DNA of 64,000 bases from JAJZJT01 sp964610905 (GCA_964610905.1 CAZSYT010000003.1:1-64000), one strand, 5' to 3'; counted from the stretch's first letter, positions 25,255-34,509 are shown. Numbers and translations are program-made. The notes: generated by a model not told the origin, from the sequence alone.

Positions 25255-26910
25255 TCACTCGGCGTCCGGCCACGGCGACCACGGTCCGCCCTCGTCGCCG
25301 TCGCCGGGGACCCACGCTTCGAGGGTGGTCCCCTCGCCGGGCTGGGAGCTCACGACCAGCCAGCCCTCGGCCAGCTCGGCCTGCTCGCGCATGAGCGGCA
25401 GCCCGAAGTGCCGGTCGTCCCCGCTCACCGAGGGGTCGAAGCCGACGCCGTCGTCGCGCACGCGCAGGAGGAGCCCGCCCGAGCGGTCCTCCAGGACCAC
25501 CTCCACCCGCCGTGCCCTGGCGTGCCGAGCGGCGTTGGCCAGCGCCTCCTTCACGATCCGGTAGGCCACCGCCTGCTGGACCGGCGAAGCCGGCCGCGCC
25601 AGGGTCGAGCGGACCGACACCTCGCACCCCGTGGGCGAGAGGATGCGGTCGGCGAGCTCCTCGACCGACAGGGCCAGCCCCTTCAGCTCGAGCGCCGGAG
25701 GGCGGAGGTCGAAGAGCACGTGCCGAAGGCGGTCCGTCGCCTCGGCCACCGTGCGTTCGAGGTCGTCGAGGATGCCGGTCGCCGCCGGGCTGTCGACGGT
25801 GCGCCGGAGCAGCTGGAGCTGGAGGCCGAGGCCGGTCAGCACCTGGATCGAGTCGTCGTGGATCTCGACGGCGATGCGGCTCCGCTCGTCCTCTTGGGCG
25901 CGCGCCAGCCGGCGGACGAGGGCCCGTCGTTGCGCGATGCTCGAGCCCAGCAGCCGGACGGCGCGACGGAGCTCCTCGGTCGTCTCCTCGGCCGCTGCCG
26001 TGCGGGCCTGGAGGGTGGCGACCAGCCGCGCGTTGTCGAGCGAGAGGGACGCCAGCCGGGCCACCTGCTCACCGAACGCCGCGTCGTCGTCGGTGAACGC
26101 GTCGTCGCGACCGTCGCTCCCGGCGAAGCGCACGGCGGTCACCAGCCCCACCGGCCCGTCCGACGACATGAGCGGGAGGGCGAGCGCGCCGGTCGCGCCG
26201 AGCTCGGCGACCACCGAGGCCAGGCGCTCGTTGGCCATGACCCGACCGAGCTCCGCGCCGTTGACCACGAGGGCGCTCCCTGACCGCAGCGCGTCGGCCA
26301 CGCACGGCACCACGTCGGTCACGTCGGCCGCCTGCTCCACCAGCCGGGCGGCCCGCCCGGTGTCGGCGCCGAACGAGGCCGCGACCCGGAAGACGCCGTC
26401 CGCTCCGACGAGGCGGGCGACCGAGGCGGCACCGTAGTACCGGCCGAGCGACCGGGTCAGGGTGCCGAGGACGGCCCGCACGTCCGGGACGGCCTCCGAC
26501 AGCGACACGGACAGCTCCGAGAGGAAGGCCGCTCGGTCCGACTGCCTGGCGAGGACCGCCTCCGCCTCGACCTGCTCGGAGACGTCGTCGACGATGAGGA
26601 CGGCACCGCCGCCGTCGCCGAGGCGGGCGCGGGTGACCCGGGCCCACACCTGCGACCCGTCCTCGCGCCGCAGGCGCAGACGGCGGAGGTTGACCTCGGC
26701 CCACGGCCCGGTGCTCGGGTGCTCCTCGTCCGGCGTCACCTCGTCGGGATCGCCGACCACCCACTCGAGGGTCGTGCGGCCGACCATCTCCGCGGGCTCG
26801 AGGCCGAGGAGCCCGGCCAGCCCCCGGCTGACCGCGACGATGCGCCGCTCGCTGTCGAGGATGGCGCTCCCTCCCCGCGCGTCCCCGTTCCTCCGGCCCT
26901 CGTCGACCAT
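25255..26910 (-). CDS. PAS/GAF sensor histidine kinase (NarX-type)
   Basis: Soluble sensor kinase of 551 aa with no membrane segment. A PAS domain lies at about 12-135 (ILDSERRIVAVSRGLAGLLG), a GAF domain at about 150-315, then HisKA_3 with EDERSRIAVEIHDDSIQVL holding His351, and a HATPase domain with ALANAARHARA and the G-box VRDDGVGFDPS. The intracellular sensory domains suggest a small-molecule or redox signal, which I cannot identify. ATG 26910 is preceded by GAGGA. Transcription starts in the 338-base region shared with the divergent EAL-kinase gene. Confidence 0.9.
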   Translation of the reverse strand: MVDEGRRNGDARGGSAILDSERRIVAVSRGLAGLLGLEPAEMVGRTTLEWVVGDPDEVTPDEEHPSTGPWAEVNLRRLRLRREDGSQVWARVTRARLGDGGGAVLIVDDVSEQVEAEAVLARQSDRAAFLSELSVSLSEAVPDVRAVLGTLTRSLGRYYGAASVARLVGADGVFRVAASFGADTGRAARLVEQAADVTDVVPCVADALRSGSALVVNGAELGRVMANERLASVVAELGATGALALPLMSSDGPVGLVTAVRFAGSDGRDDAFTDDDAAFGEQVARLASLSLDNARLVATLQARTAAAEETTEELRRAVRLLGSSIAQRRALVRRLARAQEDERSRIAVEIHDDSIQVLTGLGLQLQLLRRTVDSPAATGILDDLERTVAEATDRLRHVLFDLRPPALELKGLALSVEELADRILSPTGCEVSVRSTLARPASPVQQAVAYRIVKEALANAARHARARRVEVVLEDRSGGLLLRVRDDGVGFDPSVSGDDRHFGLPLMREQAELAEGWLVVSSQPGEGTTLEAWVPGDGDEGGPWSPWPDAE

Positions 26911-26962
26911 CGAGTCCTCGTCCTCCCTGCTCGCGGCCGGACCCGACCGCTGCGGGCCCTCA

Positions 26963-26998
26963 GCGGGTACCTGCGGGACGACCCCCGCAGGTACCCGC
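26963..26998. repeat. 15-bp perfect inverted repeat
   Basis: GCGGGTACCTGCGGG (26963-26977), six-base loop, then CCCGCAGGTACCCGC (26984-26998), a perfect complement. It lies 53-88 bases upstream of the kinase ATG, in its presumed 5' leader. It could form a very stable hairpin or be a protein-binding site. No T-run follows on either side, so it is not a textbook terminator. Confidence 0.85.
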
Positions 26999-27101
26999 GG
27001 GGGTCGCGCCACGGGGCCCCGGGCGCACCGACGGGCACCCGGCTCGTGGACATCGTCGGACGCCCGCGCCCTCCTGCCAAGGCACAGCTTCCTCATCAGC
27101 C

Positions 27102-27117
27102 TGGCACAGACGTGCCA
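27102..27117. promoter_or_regulatory. TGGCAC-N4-GTGCCA palindrome, putative operator
   Basis: A perfect 6-4-6 dyad about 135 bases before the EAL-kinase start and 190 bases before the kinase start. The geometry suits a dimeric helix-turn-helix regulator, possibly the neighbouring NarL-type protein. Binding is inference. Confidence 0.45.
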
Positions 27118-27248
27118 CGGGGACGGGGAGATGACACAGATTGGCCATGACGAACGGCCCGTGTGGGTCTACGGCCGGACGGCGTCCGTGCCGATGATGG
27201 AGTCGGAGCGGTGGAGCAGCCCAGTGGCAGGCCGGGCGGCGAGCGCCG

Positions 27249-29969
27249 TTGGAGGAGATGGACCGAGAGCCGATCGAGCACGATCCCGGCAGTGACCGCC
27301 CGGGCTGGCGCGACCACGGAGCGCCTCCACTGGGAAGGGCCGCCCACCACGGCACGATCGCGCCCGCCGACCCGGGACCGAAGCTGGCACCCGCCCCCGG
27401 GCTCGACGCACCGCTCGTGCTCATCGTCGCCCTCGAGGAGTCCGAGATCGCCCGGGCCCGTTCGGTCGTCCGGACCGCTGCGCACGACCGGCGCGAGCAG
27501 TCGCGCCCCGTACGCGAGCTGGTGGTGCCGTCGCTCGCCGACGCCATCGTCGCCTACGGCCAGGAGCTCCCGGCGGCGACGGTCCTCTCCCCCCGCCTCC
27601 TCGACAACCGGATCGGCCGCGGTGCCCCGATGCTCCAGGCCGTCGAGGCCTCGGTACCGGTGGTGACCCTGCCGGTCGTCTCGGCCGGTGCCGACCTGCG
27701 GTCGGTAGCCACCGTGCGGCGAGCCCTCAAGCGCTCCTCCGTCGGTCGCGGCCGTGCCGAGGCATCGGCGCGTGCGCACCGCACGCTGGCCGCCGGCGAA
27801 CCGGCGTCACCCCACCTCGCCGCCGAGCACCCGCAGCACGACGAGCTCACCGGGCTCGCCGACCGCAGGACGCTCTGCAGCGCGCTCGACCTCCTGGCCG
27901 CCCGCCCACGCCTCTCGGCGGTCGCCGTGGTCGCCGTCGGGCTCGACCACTTCGGCCGCGTCAACGAAGGGTACGGGCAGACGACCGGCGACGCCGTCCT
28001 GCGCCGGGTCGGCGAACGGCTCGCCGCCGAGATCCCCGAAGACGGGCTCCACCTGCTCGCCCGGGTCGGCGGCGACACCTTCGCCCTGGTCACCGACGGT
28101 GTCGACGACCTGCCGGCGGCCCACTTCGTCGCCGAGCGCCTGGCCTCGGTGGCCGCGACGGCCGTCGACGAGTTCGACCTCGACCTCCACCCCACGGCCT
28201 CGACCGGCATCGTCCTCGGGACCTCCGCGCACGGGTCGGACCTCCTCTCCCACGCCGAGACGGCCCTGCGCGAGGCGCGGCGGTCGGGCGGCCATCGCTC
28301 GACGGTCTTCGACCACCCCCTGAAGGGGCGCGTCCTGTCGCGGTCGCACCTCGAGGCGGCGTTGCGGCTCGCCATCGACGAGGAGCAGCTGCGCCTCCAC
28401 TACCAGCCCATCGTCGAGGTCGGCACCGGCCTCGTCCGCGGCTTTGAGGCGCTGGTCAGATGGATGCACCCCGAGGACGGGCTCCTCGGGCCCGACCGGT
28501 TCATCGGCGCGGCCGAGGACACGGGGCTCATCCGTCCGCTCGGCGCGTGGGTGCTCCGCACGGCGGTGCGCCGGCTCGACGAGCTCCACCGGGCGCACCC
28601 CGACCTCGGTCTCGAGATGTCGGTCAACGTCTCGGCCCGCCAGCTCGACGACCCCACGATGCTCGACACCCTCGTCGAGGGGCTCGCCCGCCTCGCCGCG
28701 GCTCCTTCGCAGCTCTGCCTCGAGATCACCGAGAGCGCCCTCCTCGCCGACGCCGAGCGCGCCGCCGAGACGCTGCGGGCGGTGCGCTCCCTGGGCGTCC
28801 GGGTCGCCCTCGACGACTTCGGGACCGGCTACTCCTCGCTCTCCCAGATCCGCACGCTCGCCATCGACGTCTTGAAGATCGACCAGACCTTCGTCGCCGG
28901 CCTGACGACGAGCCCCGAGGACGCCCTGGTCGTCGACGCCATGGTGCACCTCGGAACGCATCTGGGCTTCGCGGTGGTCGCCGAGGGCGTCGAGACCGAG
29001 GAGCAGTGCCGTCGCCTGATCGCCATGGGGTGCCGCCTCACCCAGGGGTTCCTCTGGAGCCGCCCCGTCCCCGGCGACCTCCTCGAGGAGATCCTCGACA
29101 CGAGCGCCCGTGGCGCCTACCGCCTCGCCCTCGCCGGCGACGCCGGCGGGCACGCCGGCGGGCACGCCGGCGGGCACGGGGCCGGCCACCGGGCCGGCCA
29201 CCGGGGAGACGACCCGGCCGAGCGGCGCGACGACCCCTCCGCCGGGGTCGGCGGGCACGGGACGGACACCGCCACCGAGCTGCACGATGCCCTCATCGTC
29301 CTCTCCCACGAGCTGCGGACGCCGATCCACGTCATCCGCGGCTTCGCCCAGCTGCTGGCCGCCGACCTCGACGGCGGCAGCGACGCCCGGCGCTCGGCCG
29401 TCGAGGCCATCGTGCGCCAGGCCGACGAGATGACCGACATGGTCGAGTCCCTGGTGGACGCCCGGGCGATCGACACCGGGACGCTGCGGATCGCCCGCGA
29501 CCCGGTCGACCTGTCGGGCCTCGTGCGCCAGGTCTGCGACGACCTGCGCCACGCGCTCGGCGACCATCCGCTCCGGGTGGTGTCCCCCGGCGAGGCAGCG
29601 GTGGTCGGCGACGCCGGCCGGCTGCGGCAGATCGTCACCAACCTGTTGGTCAACGCCGCCAAGTTCGCCCCCGACGCGACGCCCGTCGAGGTGCTCGTGA
29701 CCCGGGACGGCCCGTGCGTGACGGTCAACGTGCGGGACCGGGGTCCTGGGGTCCCCCGCGACCAGGTCGGCGAGCTCTTCCGCAAGTTCTCGCGCCTCGG
29801 CTCGACGCGACCGGGCACCGGCCTCGGGCTCTACCTCGCGCGGGGGCTCGCCCGGGCCCACGGCGGCGACGTGCGCTACCGCGACGCCTTGGGCGGCGGC
29901 GCCGACTTCGAGCTGACCGTCCCCGCCGACCCGGGGAGCCCGCCGGTCGGGCTCGTCCTCGGCACCTGA
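27249..29969 (+). CDS. receiver-like / degenerate GGDEF / EAL / histidine kinase fusion
   Basis: A 906-aa multidomain signalling protein. Residues about 50-165 look like a receiver fold without the phosphoacceptor aspartate (VLSPRLL at that strand). A GGDEF domain (about 190-350) has a broken signature, GGDTF at 274-278, so cyclase activity is unlikely. The EAL domain (about 372-620) appears intact: FEALVRW (Glu400), SVNVSARQL, ITESALL, LDDFGTGYSS, VLKIDQTFV and EGVETEEQ, as expected for a c-di-GMP phosphodiesterase. A His-Gly linker (about 631-653) leads to a HisKA domain (LSHELRTPIHVIRG, His687) and a HATPase domain (NLLVNAAKFAP, DRGPGV, GTGLGLYLARG). TTG 27249 or ATG 27258 could be the start. 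No membrane segment. Confidence 0.9.
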   Translation: MEEMDREPIEHDPGSDRPGWRDHGAPPLGRAAHHGTIAPADPGPKLAPAPGLDAPLVLIVALEESEIARARSVVRTAAHDRREQSRPVRELVVPSLADAIVAYGQELPAATVLSPRLLDNRIGRGAPMLQAVEASVPVVTLPVVSAGADLRSVATVRRALKRSSVGRGRAEASARAHRTLAAGEPASPHLAAEHPQHDELTGLADRRTLCSALDLLAARPRLSAVAVVAVGLDHFGRVNEGYGQTTGDAVLRRVGERLAAEIPEDGLHLLARVGGDTFALVTDGVDDLPAAHFVAERLASVAATAVDEFDLDLHPTASTGIVLGTSAHGSDLLSHAETALREARRSGGHRSTVFDHPLKGRVLSRSHLEAALRLAIDEEQLRLHYQPIVEVGTGLVRGFEALVRWMHPEDGLLGPDRFIGAAEDTGLIRPLGAWVLRTAVRRLDELHRAHPDLGLEMSVNVSARQLDDPTMLDTLVEGLARLAAAPSQLCLEITESALLADAERAAETLRAVRSLGVRVALDDFGTGYSSLSQIRTLAIDVLKIDQTFVAGLTTSPEDALVVDAMVHLGTHLGFAVVAEGVETEEQCRRLIAMGCRLTQGFLWSRPVPGDLLEEILDTSARGAYRLALAGDAGGHAGGHAGGHGAGHRAGHRGDDPAERRDDPSAGVGGHGTDTATELHDALIVLSHELRTPIHVIRGFAQLLAADLDGGSDARRSAVEAIVRQADEMTDMVESLVDARAIDTGTLRIARDPVDLSGLVRQVCDDLRHALGDHPLRVVSPGEAAVVGDAGRLRQIVTNLLVNAAKFAPDATPVEVLVTRDGPCVTVNVRDRGPGVPRDQVGELFRKFSRLGSTRPGTGLGLYLARGLARAHGGDVRYRDALGGGADFELTVPADPGSPPVGLVLGT
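29143..29206 (+). repeat. 12-bp tandem repeat encoding the Gly-His linker
   Basis: About three near-identical copies of GGCGGGCACGCC followed by diverged copies (GGGGCCGGCCAC, CGGGCCGGCCAC). In frame they give AGGHAGGHAGGHGAGHRAGH, a flexible histidine-rich hinge between the EAL and histidine-kinase parts of the fusion protein. Confidence 0.8.
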
Positions 29970-30029
29970 GCCCGGCCTCGGCCGGCGCACGACCGGTCGA
30001 GGCGGTGCCCGGTCCTCGGAGCGCTCAGC

Positions 30030-31832
30030 TCACAGGTCGGTGGCATCGACGGCGACGCGGACGCGCCCGCCTGGTCGGCCTGCCGCGGCCAGGGCGTCGC
30101 ACAGGGTGGCGTGGTCGCCGGACCGCACGGCGAAGCGGTCCTCCCCCACGGTGGCGACGGCGACGCCCGGCGTCTCCGCCAGGACGGCCGCCAGTGCCGA
30201 CGCTCCCGGGCCGTCGACGGTGGCGAGGGTGGAGAACGGCGGCAGGGAGAGCTCCTCCCGCAGGGCCCGCTGGCGGGCCGCGAGCGGGCCCGGGTCGCCC
30301 AGGCGGGCGGCCTCGAGGACCTCGTGGCCGCCGGTGCGGGTCTGGACGAGCACGCGCCCCGGGCCGCCGCGCCCGCCGACCAGCCGGCCTGCCCGGACGA
30401 GGAGGGCGAGCGCGTCCTCGGCCGCGGTGAACCGGCGTGCGAGCAGGTGCTGGTCAAAGTCGAGGAACGCCACGAGGCTCGCCGCCCCGGCACGATGCAG
30501 CGCTGCCTCCGTGCCCACCACCAGCCGTGCCGGTGGTTCGGGCGACCCCGGGGGCGGGGGACCGTCGCCGGCGCCGCTCCGGCGGCCCGGCCGGCGTGCT
30601 CTCGGCCCGGACTCCTCGTGCACCGGCTCGCCGAGGAGCCGTCCGAGGTCCTCGGCGGCACGGGCCACCCCGGGGCGGAGCAGCTTGAGGCGGGCCGAGT
30701 CGCAGCTGCCGCACACCGCCGGTCGCTCGTCGCCGCACCGTCGGCACGCCAGGACCTCGGGCGACGCGGCGAGCTCCATGGCACCGCCGCACCGCGTGCA
30801 CGCGACCACGGCCCCGCAGGTGGCGCAGGCGAGCAGGCGGGCCCGGCCCCGGCGGTCCAGCACGCAGACCACCCGGCCCCCGGGGGTGGCGAGGGCGGCG
30901 CGGGCCTCCGCGACCAGGCGGTCCGAGAAGAGCCCCGTTCGAGGGTCGTCGCCTGTCCGGTCGACCACGAGGACCTCCGGCCACCCCCTGCGCTCGACCG
31001 CCCGCGGCGTGGTCACCACGCGAGCCCCGTCGGCCAGCGTCGCCGTCGGGCACGGCGTCACGAGCACGACCGGGGCACCGGCACGTCGACCTCGTTCCAC
31101 GACGACGTCGACCGCCGACCAGGTCGGCGCCCGCTCCTCGCGGTACGCCTCGTCGTGGGCATCGAGGACCACGGCGGCCCGGAGATCGGGGAGGGGGGCC
31201 CACGCTGCGGCGCGCGCGCCCACCGCGACGACGTCGCCGCCGCGGGCCGCCGCCCACTCGTCCGGCAGCAGCGCGGCCGGGGCACCCGCGGCCCGCAGGC
31301 GTCGGTGGACCCCTTCTGCCTGGCGGCGCGACGGCGCGAGCACGAGCACGCCGGCGGCACCCAACCGGTGGACGACCTCGAGGACCACCCGCGCGGCGTC
31401 GAGGGTCGGCGCCAGCCGGACGACGACCCGCATACCGGGCGACGCGGCGAGCGCCTCGTCGACGAGGTCGACGGCGCCACCGCCCGGCGAGGGAACGGCC
31501 CCGGGCCCCGCACGGCGTCCCCGGCGGGTGGCCACCTCGGGCTCCCCCACCACCCGCGGGGCCGACGCCGTCGACAGCAAGCCGGCCACGGGTCCGGCCC
31601 ACCGCCACGCCGCCCATGCGGCCAGCGCCACGACGGGCGGAGGTGGGCCGAGCCCATGCGCCGCCAGCACGGGCTTCGGCTCGACTCCCTCGGGGAGCTC
31701 CACGTCGTCGGCCACCACCCAGCCCCGGACGCGTCGGCCGTGGAGCTCGACCCGCACCGGCGTTCCCACGCCGAGCACGCCAGCGAGCTCCGAGGGGACG
31801 GCGTAGTCGAACGGTCGGGCCAGCGCGGCCAC
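30030..31832 (-). CDS. priA: primosomal protein N' (PriA), helicase-inactive type
   Basis: Replication-restart protein. The N-terminal DNA-binding domain (ALARPFDYAVPSELAGVL) is followed by a helicase-like region lacking a Walker A GKT motif (ASPGMRVVVRLAPT stands there) with a degenerate DEAH box (VVLDAHDEAYREE), then paired zinc-binding cysteines (CATCGAVVACTRCGG, CRRCGDERPAVCGSC). Loss of the P-loop is usual in actinobacterial PriA, so the protein probably binds forks without unwinding. GTG 31832 gives 600 aa but trims the first strand ARVVVD. The in-frame sequence runs back to a CTG at 31925 overlapping the metK stop, so a CTG start is possible. Confidence 0.88.
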   Translation of the reverse strand: MAALARPFDYAVPSELAGVLGVGTPVRVELHGRRVRGWVVADDVELPEGVEPKPVLAAHGLGPPPPVVALAAWAAWRWAGPVAGLLSTASAPRVVGEPEVATRRGRRAGPGAVPSPGGGAVDLVDEALAASPGMRVVVRLAPTLDAARVVLEVVHRLGAAGVLVLAPSRRQAEGVHRRLRAAGAPAALLPDEWAAARGGDVVAVGARAAAWAPLPDLRAAVVLDAHDEAYREERAPTWSAVDVVVERGRRAGAPVVLVTPCPTATLADGARVVTTPRAVERRGWPEVLVVDRTGDDPRTGLFSDRLVAEARAALATPGGRVVCVLDRRGRARLLACATCGAVVACTRCGGAMELAASPEVLACRRCGDERPAVCGSCDSARLKLLRPGVARAAEDLGRLLGEPVHEESGPRARRPGRRSGAGDGPPPPGSPEPPARLVVGTEAALHRAGAASLVAFLDFDQHLLARRFTAAEDALALLVRAGRLVGGRGGPGRVLVQTRTGGHEVLEAARLGDPGPLAARQRALREELSLPPFSTLATVDGPGASALAAVLAETPGVAVATVGEDRFAVRSGDHATLCDALAAAGRPGGRVRVAVDATDL

Positions 31833-31921
31833 GTCGACGACGACGCGGGCGACCCGGCCGGTCGGCCGCTCGGTCGACCGGCCGTGCCGGGCCCCCGGGC
31901 CCGGGCGGTCGGGCGGTGCGC

Positions 31922-33118
31922 TCAGAGGCCGAGTGCCTGCTTCAGGTCGTCCACCCGGGGCGTGTCCTCCCAGCTGAACTCCTTGTCGGTGCGGCCGAAG
32001 TGCCCGTACGCCGCCGTCTTGCGGTAGATCGGGCGCTTCAGGTCGAGGTCGCGCACGATGGCGGCGGGCCGGAGGTCGAAGATCTCCTGGACGGCGGCCG
32101 AGATGGCCGCCGGGTCGACCTGCTCGGTGCCGAACGTCTCGACGAGGAGCGACACCGGACGCGCCACGCCGATGGCGTACGCGACCTGGATCTCGCACCG
32201 CCTGGCCGCCCCGGCGGCCACCACGTGCTTGGCCACCCATCGAGCAGCGTACGCGGCCGAGCGGTCGACCTTGGAGGGGTCCTTGCCCGAGAAGGCCCCG
32301 CCGCCGTGGCGCGCCATGCCGCCGTAGGTGTCGACGATGATCTTGCGACCGGTCAGGCCGGTGTCGGCGTGGGGGCCGCCGAGCTCGAAGACACCCGTGG
32401 GGTTGGCGAGGAGCCGCAGACCGTCGGTGTCGAGGTCGGTGGGCAGGAGCGGGTTGACGACGTTGTCGCGCAAGTCCGGGAGCAGGAGGGTCTCGATGTC
32501 GATGCCGGGGTCGTGCTGCGTCGAGATCAGCACCGTGTCGATCGACACCGGTCGTCCGTCCTCGTAGGTGACGCTGACCTGGGTCTTGCCATCCGGCCGG
32601 AGGTAGGGCAGGACGCCGACCCTGCGGACCTGCGCGAGACGTTGGGCGAGACGGTGCGCCAGCCAGATGGGCAGGGGCATGAGGTCGGGCGTCTCGTCGC
32701 AGGCGTAGCCGAACATCATCCCCTGGTCACCTGCACCCTGGGCGTTCAGCTCGTCCTCGCCGCCCGTCCCCGCCCGGACCTCGAGCGCCCGGTCGACTCC
32801 CTGGCCGATGTCGGGGGACTGCTCGTCGAGCGCCACCATGACGCCGCACGTCTTGCCGTTGATGCCGTAGGCGTCGTCGTCGTAGCCGATGTCGAGGACC
32901 ACCTGGCGGACGAGCGTGGGGATGTCGACGTAGGTCGACGTGGTGATCTCGCCGGCCACCAGCACCAGACCGGTCGTCAGCAACGTCTCGCACGCGACGC
33001 GGCTGTTCGGGTCCTCGGTGAGCAGGGCGTCGAGGACGGAGTCGGAGATCTGGTCGGCCATCTTGTCGGGATGGCCCTCGGTCACCGACTCCGAGGTGAA
33101 GGTCCAGCGAGTGGTCAC
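31922..33118 (-). CDS. metK: S-adenosylmethionine synthetase
   Basis: Makes SAM from methionine and ATP. The 398-aa product has FTSESVTEGHPDKMADQISD, the hexapeptide GAGDQGMMFGYA and the P-loop-like GGGAFSGKDPSKVDRSAAY. GTG 33118 is preceded by GGAG at 6 bases. The 147 bases upstream contain no recognisable SAM riboswitch. Confidence 0.97.
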   Translation of the reverse strand: MTTRWTFTSESVTEGHPDKMADQISDSVLDALLTEDPNSRVACETLLTTGLVLVAGEITTSTYVDIPTLVRQVVLDIGYDDDAYGINGKTCGVMVALDEQSPDIGQGVDRALEVRAGTGGEDELNAQGAGDQGMMFGYACDETPDLMPLPIWLAHRLAQRLAQVRRVGVLPYLRPDGKTQVSVTYEDGRPVSIDTVLISTQHDPGIDIETLLLPDLRDNVVNPLLPTDLDTDGLRLLANPTGVFELGGPHADTGLTGRKIIVDTYGGMARHGGGAFSGKDPSKVDRSAAYAARWVAKHVVAAGAARRCEIQVAYAIGVARPVSLLVETFGTEQVDPAAISAAVQEIFDLRPAAIVRDLDLKRPIYRKTAAYGHFGRTDKEFSWEDTPRVDDLKQALGL

Positions 33119-33265
33119 AGGATGCTCCGTTCTGTCATGTGCGCCGATGCAGTCGGTCGTGAGGTGTCCGTCGGGTGCGTGCCCGCAGCCCGGCCCGTCC
33201 GGTGCCGGCGCCGGGGAGCCAGGAGCCCCCGGCAGCCGCTGGTCGTGCCGCGTGGTCGTCCGCCG

Positions 33266-34489
33266 TCATCGGTCCGCCGTCAGGGCGACCACCCTATCCA
33301 ACACGGCATCGGCGACGGCGTCCTTGGTCGTCAGGGGCACGTCGGTACGCGTCCCGTCGGCCCCCAGGATGCTCACCGCGTTGGTGTCGTGGTCGAACCC
33401 GACCCCCGGTGCGGAGACGTCGTTCGCGACGAGCAGGTCCACGCCCTTGGCGGCGAGCTTGCCCCGTGCCCGGGCCTCCACGTCGTCGGTCTCGGCGGCG
33501 AAGCCCACGAGGACCTGGCCCGGACGCCGACGGGCGGCCAGGCCGCGCAGGATGTCGGGGGTCGGCTCGAGGACGAGCGACGGGGGCCCGTCGACCTTGT
33601 GCAACTTGGAGCCGGCGGCGGAGACGGGACGGAAGTCCGCCACCGCCGCCGCCATCACCACGACGTCTGCGGTATCGCGGTCGCCGACCGCCCGCTCCAT
33701 GTCGGCAGCCGTCTCGACCCGCACGACCTCGATCCCGGGCGAGGTCGCGAGCGACGTCGTCGTCACCAGCACGACCTCGGCCCCCCGGCGCCGCGCGGCC
33801 TCGGCGATCGCGTGCCCCTGCTTGCCCGACGAGCGGTTGGTGATGACCCGCACCGGGTCGATGGGCTCGCGGGTGCCCCCGGCGGTCACGAGGACGCGTC
33901 GCCCGGCCAGGTCGGCGGGGCGTCCCGCGCCCTGACGGCGGGCCACGGCGTCGACCACGGCGGCGACGATGCGCTCCGGGTCGGCCAGTCGGCCCGTGCC
34001 GACGTCGCCACCGGCCAGGCGGCCGGCCTCCGGCGGGACGACCTCGGCGCCTCGGCGTCTCAGGACGGCCAGGTTCTCCTGCACCGCCGGGTGCTCCCAC
34101 ATCTCGGTGTGCATGGCGGGGCACAGCACCACCGGGGCGCGGGTGGCCACCAGGGTCGTCGTGAGGAGGTCGTCGGCCAGCCCGGCCGCCGCGCGCCCCA
34201 GCAGGTCGGCGGTGGCCGGGGCCACCACGACGACGTCGGCGAGCTGCCCGAGGCGCGTGTGGGCGATGGGCGCCGGTCCCTCCCACACCGACACCTGGGC
34301 GGGCTCGGAAGCGAGGGCGTCGAAGGTCGTCCGACCCACGAAGCGCTGGGCGTGCTCGGTCAGCACCGGGGCGACGTGCATCCCCGCGTCGACCAGGCGC
34401 CGGCAGACCTCGACGGCCTTGTAGGCGGCGATCCCGGCGCACACGCCGAGGACCACGAAGGGCGGCCGCTCGCCCTGCCCCTCCCCCAT
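33266..34489 (-). CDS. coaBC: phosphopantothenoylcysteine decarboxylase / synthetase
   Basis: Bifunctional coenzyme A enzyme of 407 aa. The N-terminal flavoprotein CoaC half has GVCAGIAAYKAVEV, VAPATADLLGRAA and the PxMNxxMW motif variant CPAMHTEMWEHPAV. The C-terminal CoaB half starts near residue 190 with VLVTAGGTREPIDPVRVITN, SSGKQGHAIAE and KLHKVDG. ATG 34489 follows AGGGAG at 5 bases. It lies between rpoZ and metK as in other actinobacteria. Confidence 0.96.
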   Translation of the reverse strand: MGEGQGERPPFVVLGVCAGIAAYKAVEVCRRLVDAGMHVAPVLTEHAQRFVGRTTFDALASEPAQVSVWEGPAPIAHTRLGQLADVVVVAPATADLLGRAAAGLADDLLTTTLVATRAPVVLCPAMHTEMWEHPAVQENLAVLRRRGAEVVPPEAGRLAGGDVGTGRLADPERIVAAVVDAVARRQGAGRPADLAGRRVLVTAGGTREPIDPVRVITNRSSGKQGHAIAEAARRRGAEVVLVTTTSLATSPGIEVVRVETAADMERAVGDRDTADVVVMAAAVADFRPVSAAGSKLHKVDGPPSLVLEPTPDILRGLAARRRPGQVLVGFAAETDDVEARARGKLAAKGVDLLVANDVSAPGVGFDHDTNAVSILGADGTRTDVPLTTKDAVADAVLDRVVALTADR

Positions 34490-34509
34490 GGCGCTCCCTA
34501 CGGTCGCGC

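Larger units (their letters stand above)
26911..27248. promoter_or_regulatory. divergent intergenic region between two signalling genes
   Basis: No credible gene in these 338 bases. They hold two perfect inverted repeats listed separately, a TGCCAAGGCA palindrome (27075-27084), and three copies of a GGCACAG/GACACAG motif between 27081 and 27140. No consensus sigma70 promoter is clear on either strand. The layout suggests shared control of the histidine kinase (minus) and the EAL-kinase fusion (plus). Confidence 0.55.

Noticed and set aside
29970..30029. CCGGCC-TC-GGCCGG palindrome after the EAL-kinase gene as terminator
   Set aside because: Two-base loop, six-base stem and no T-run; too weak to call.
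33119..33265. SAM riboswitch upstream of metK
   Set aside because: No matching conserved core or stems; only a promoter-poor, GC-rich leader with a Shine-Dalgarno.
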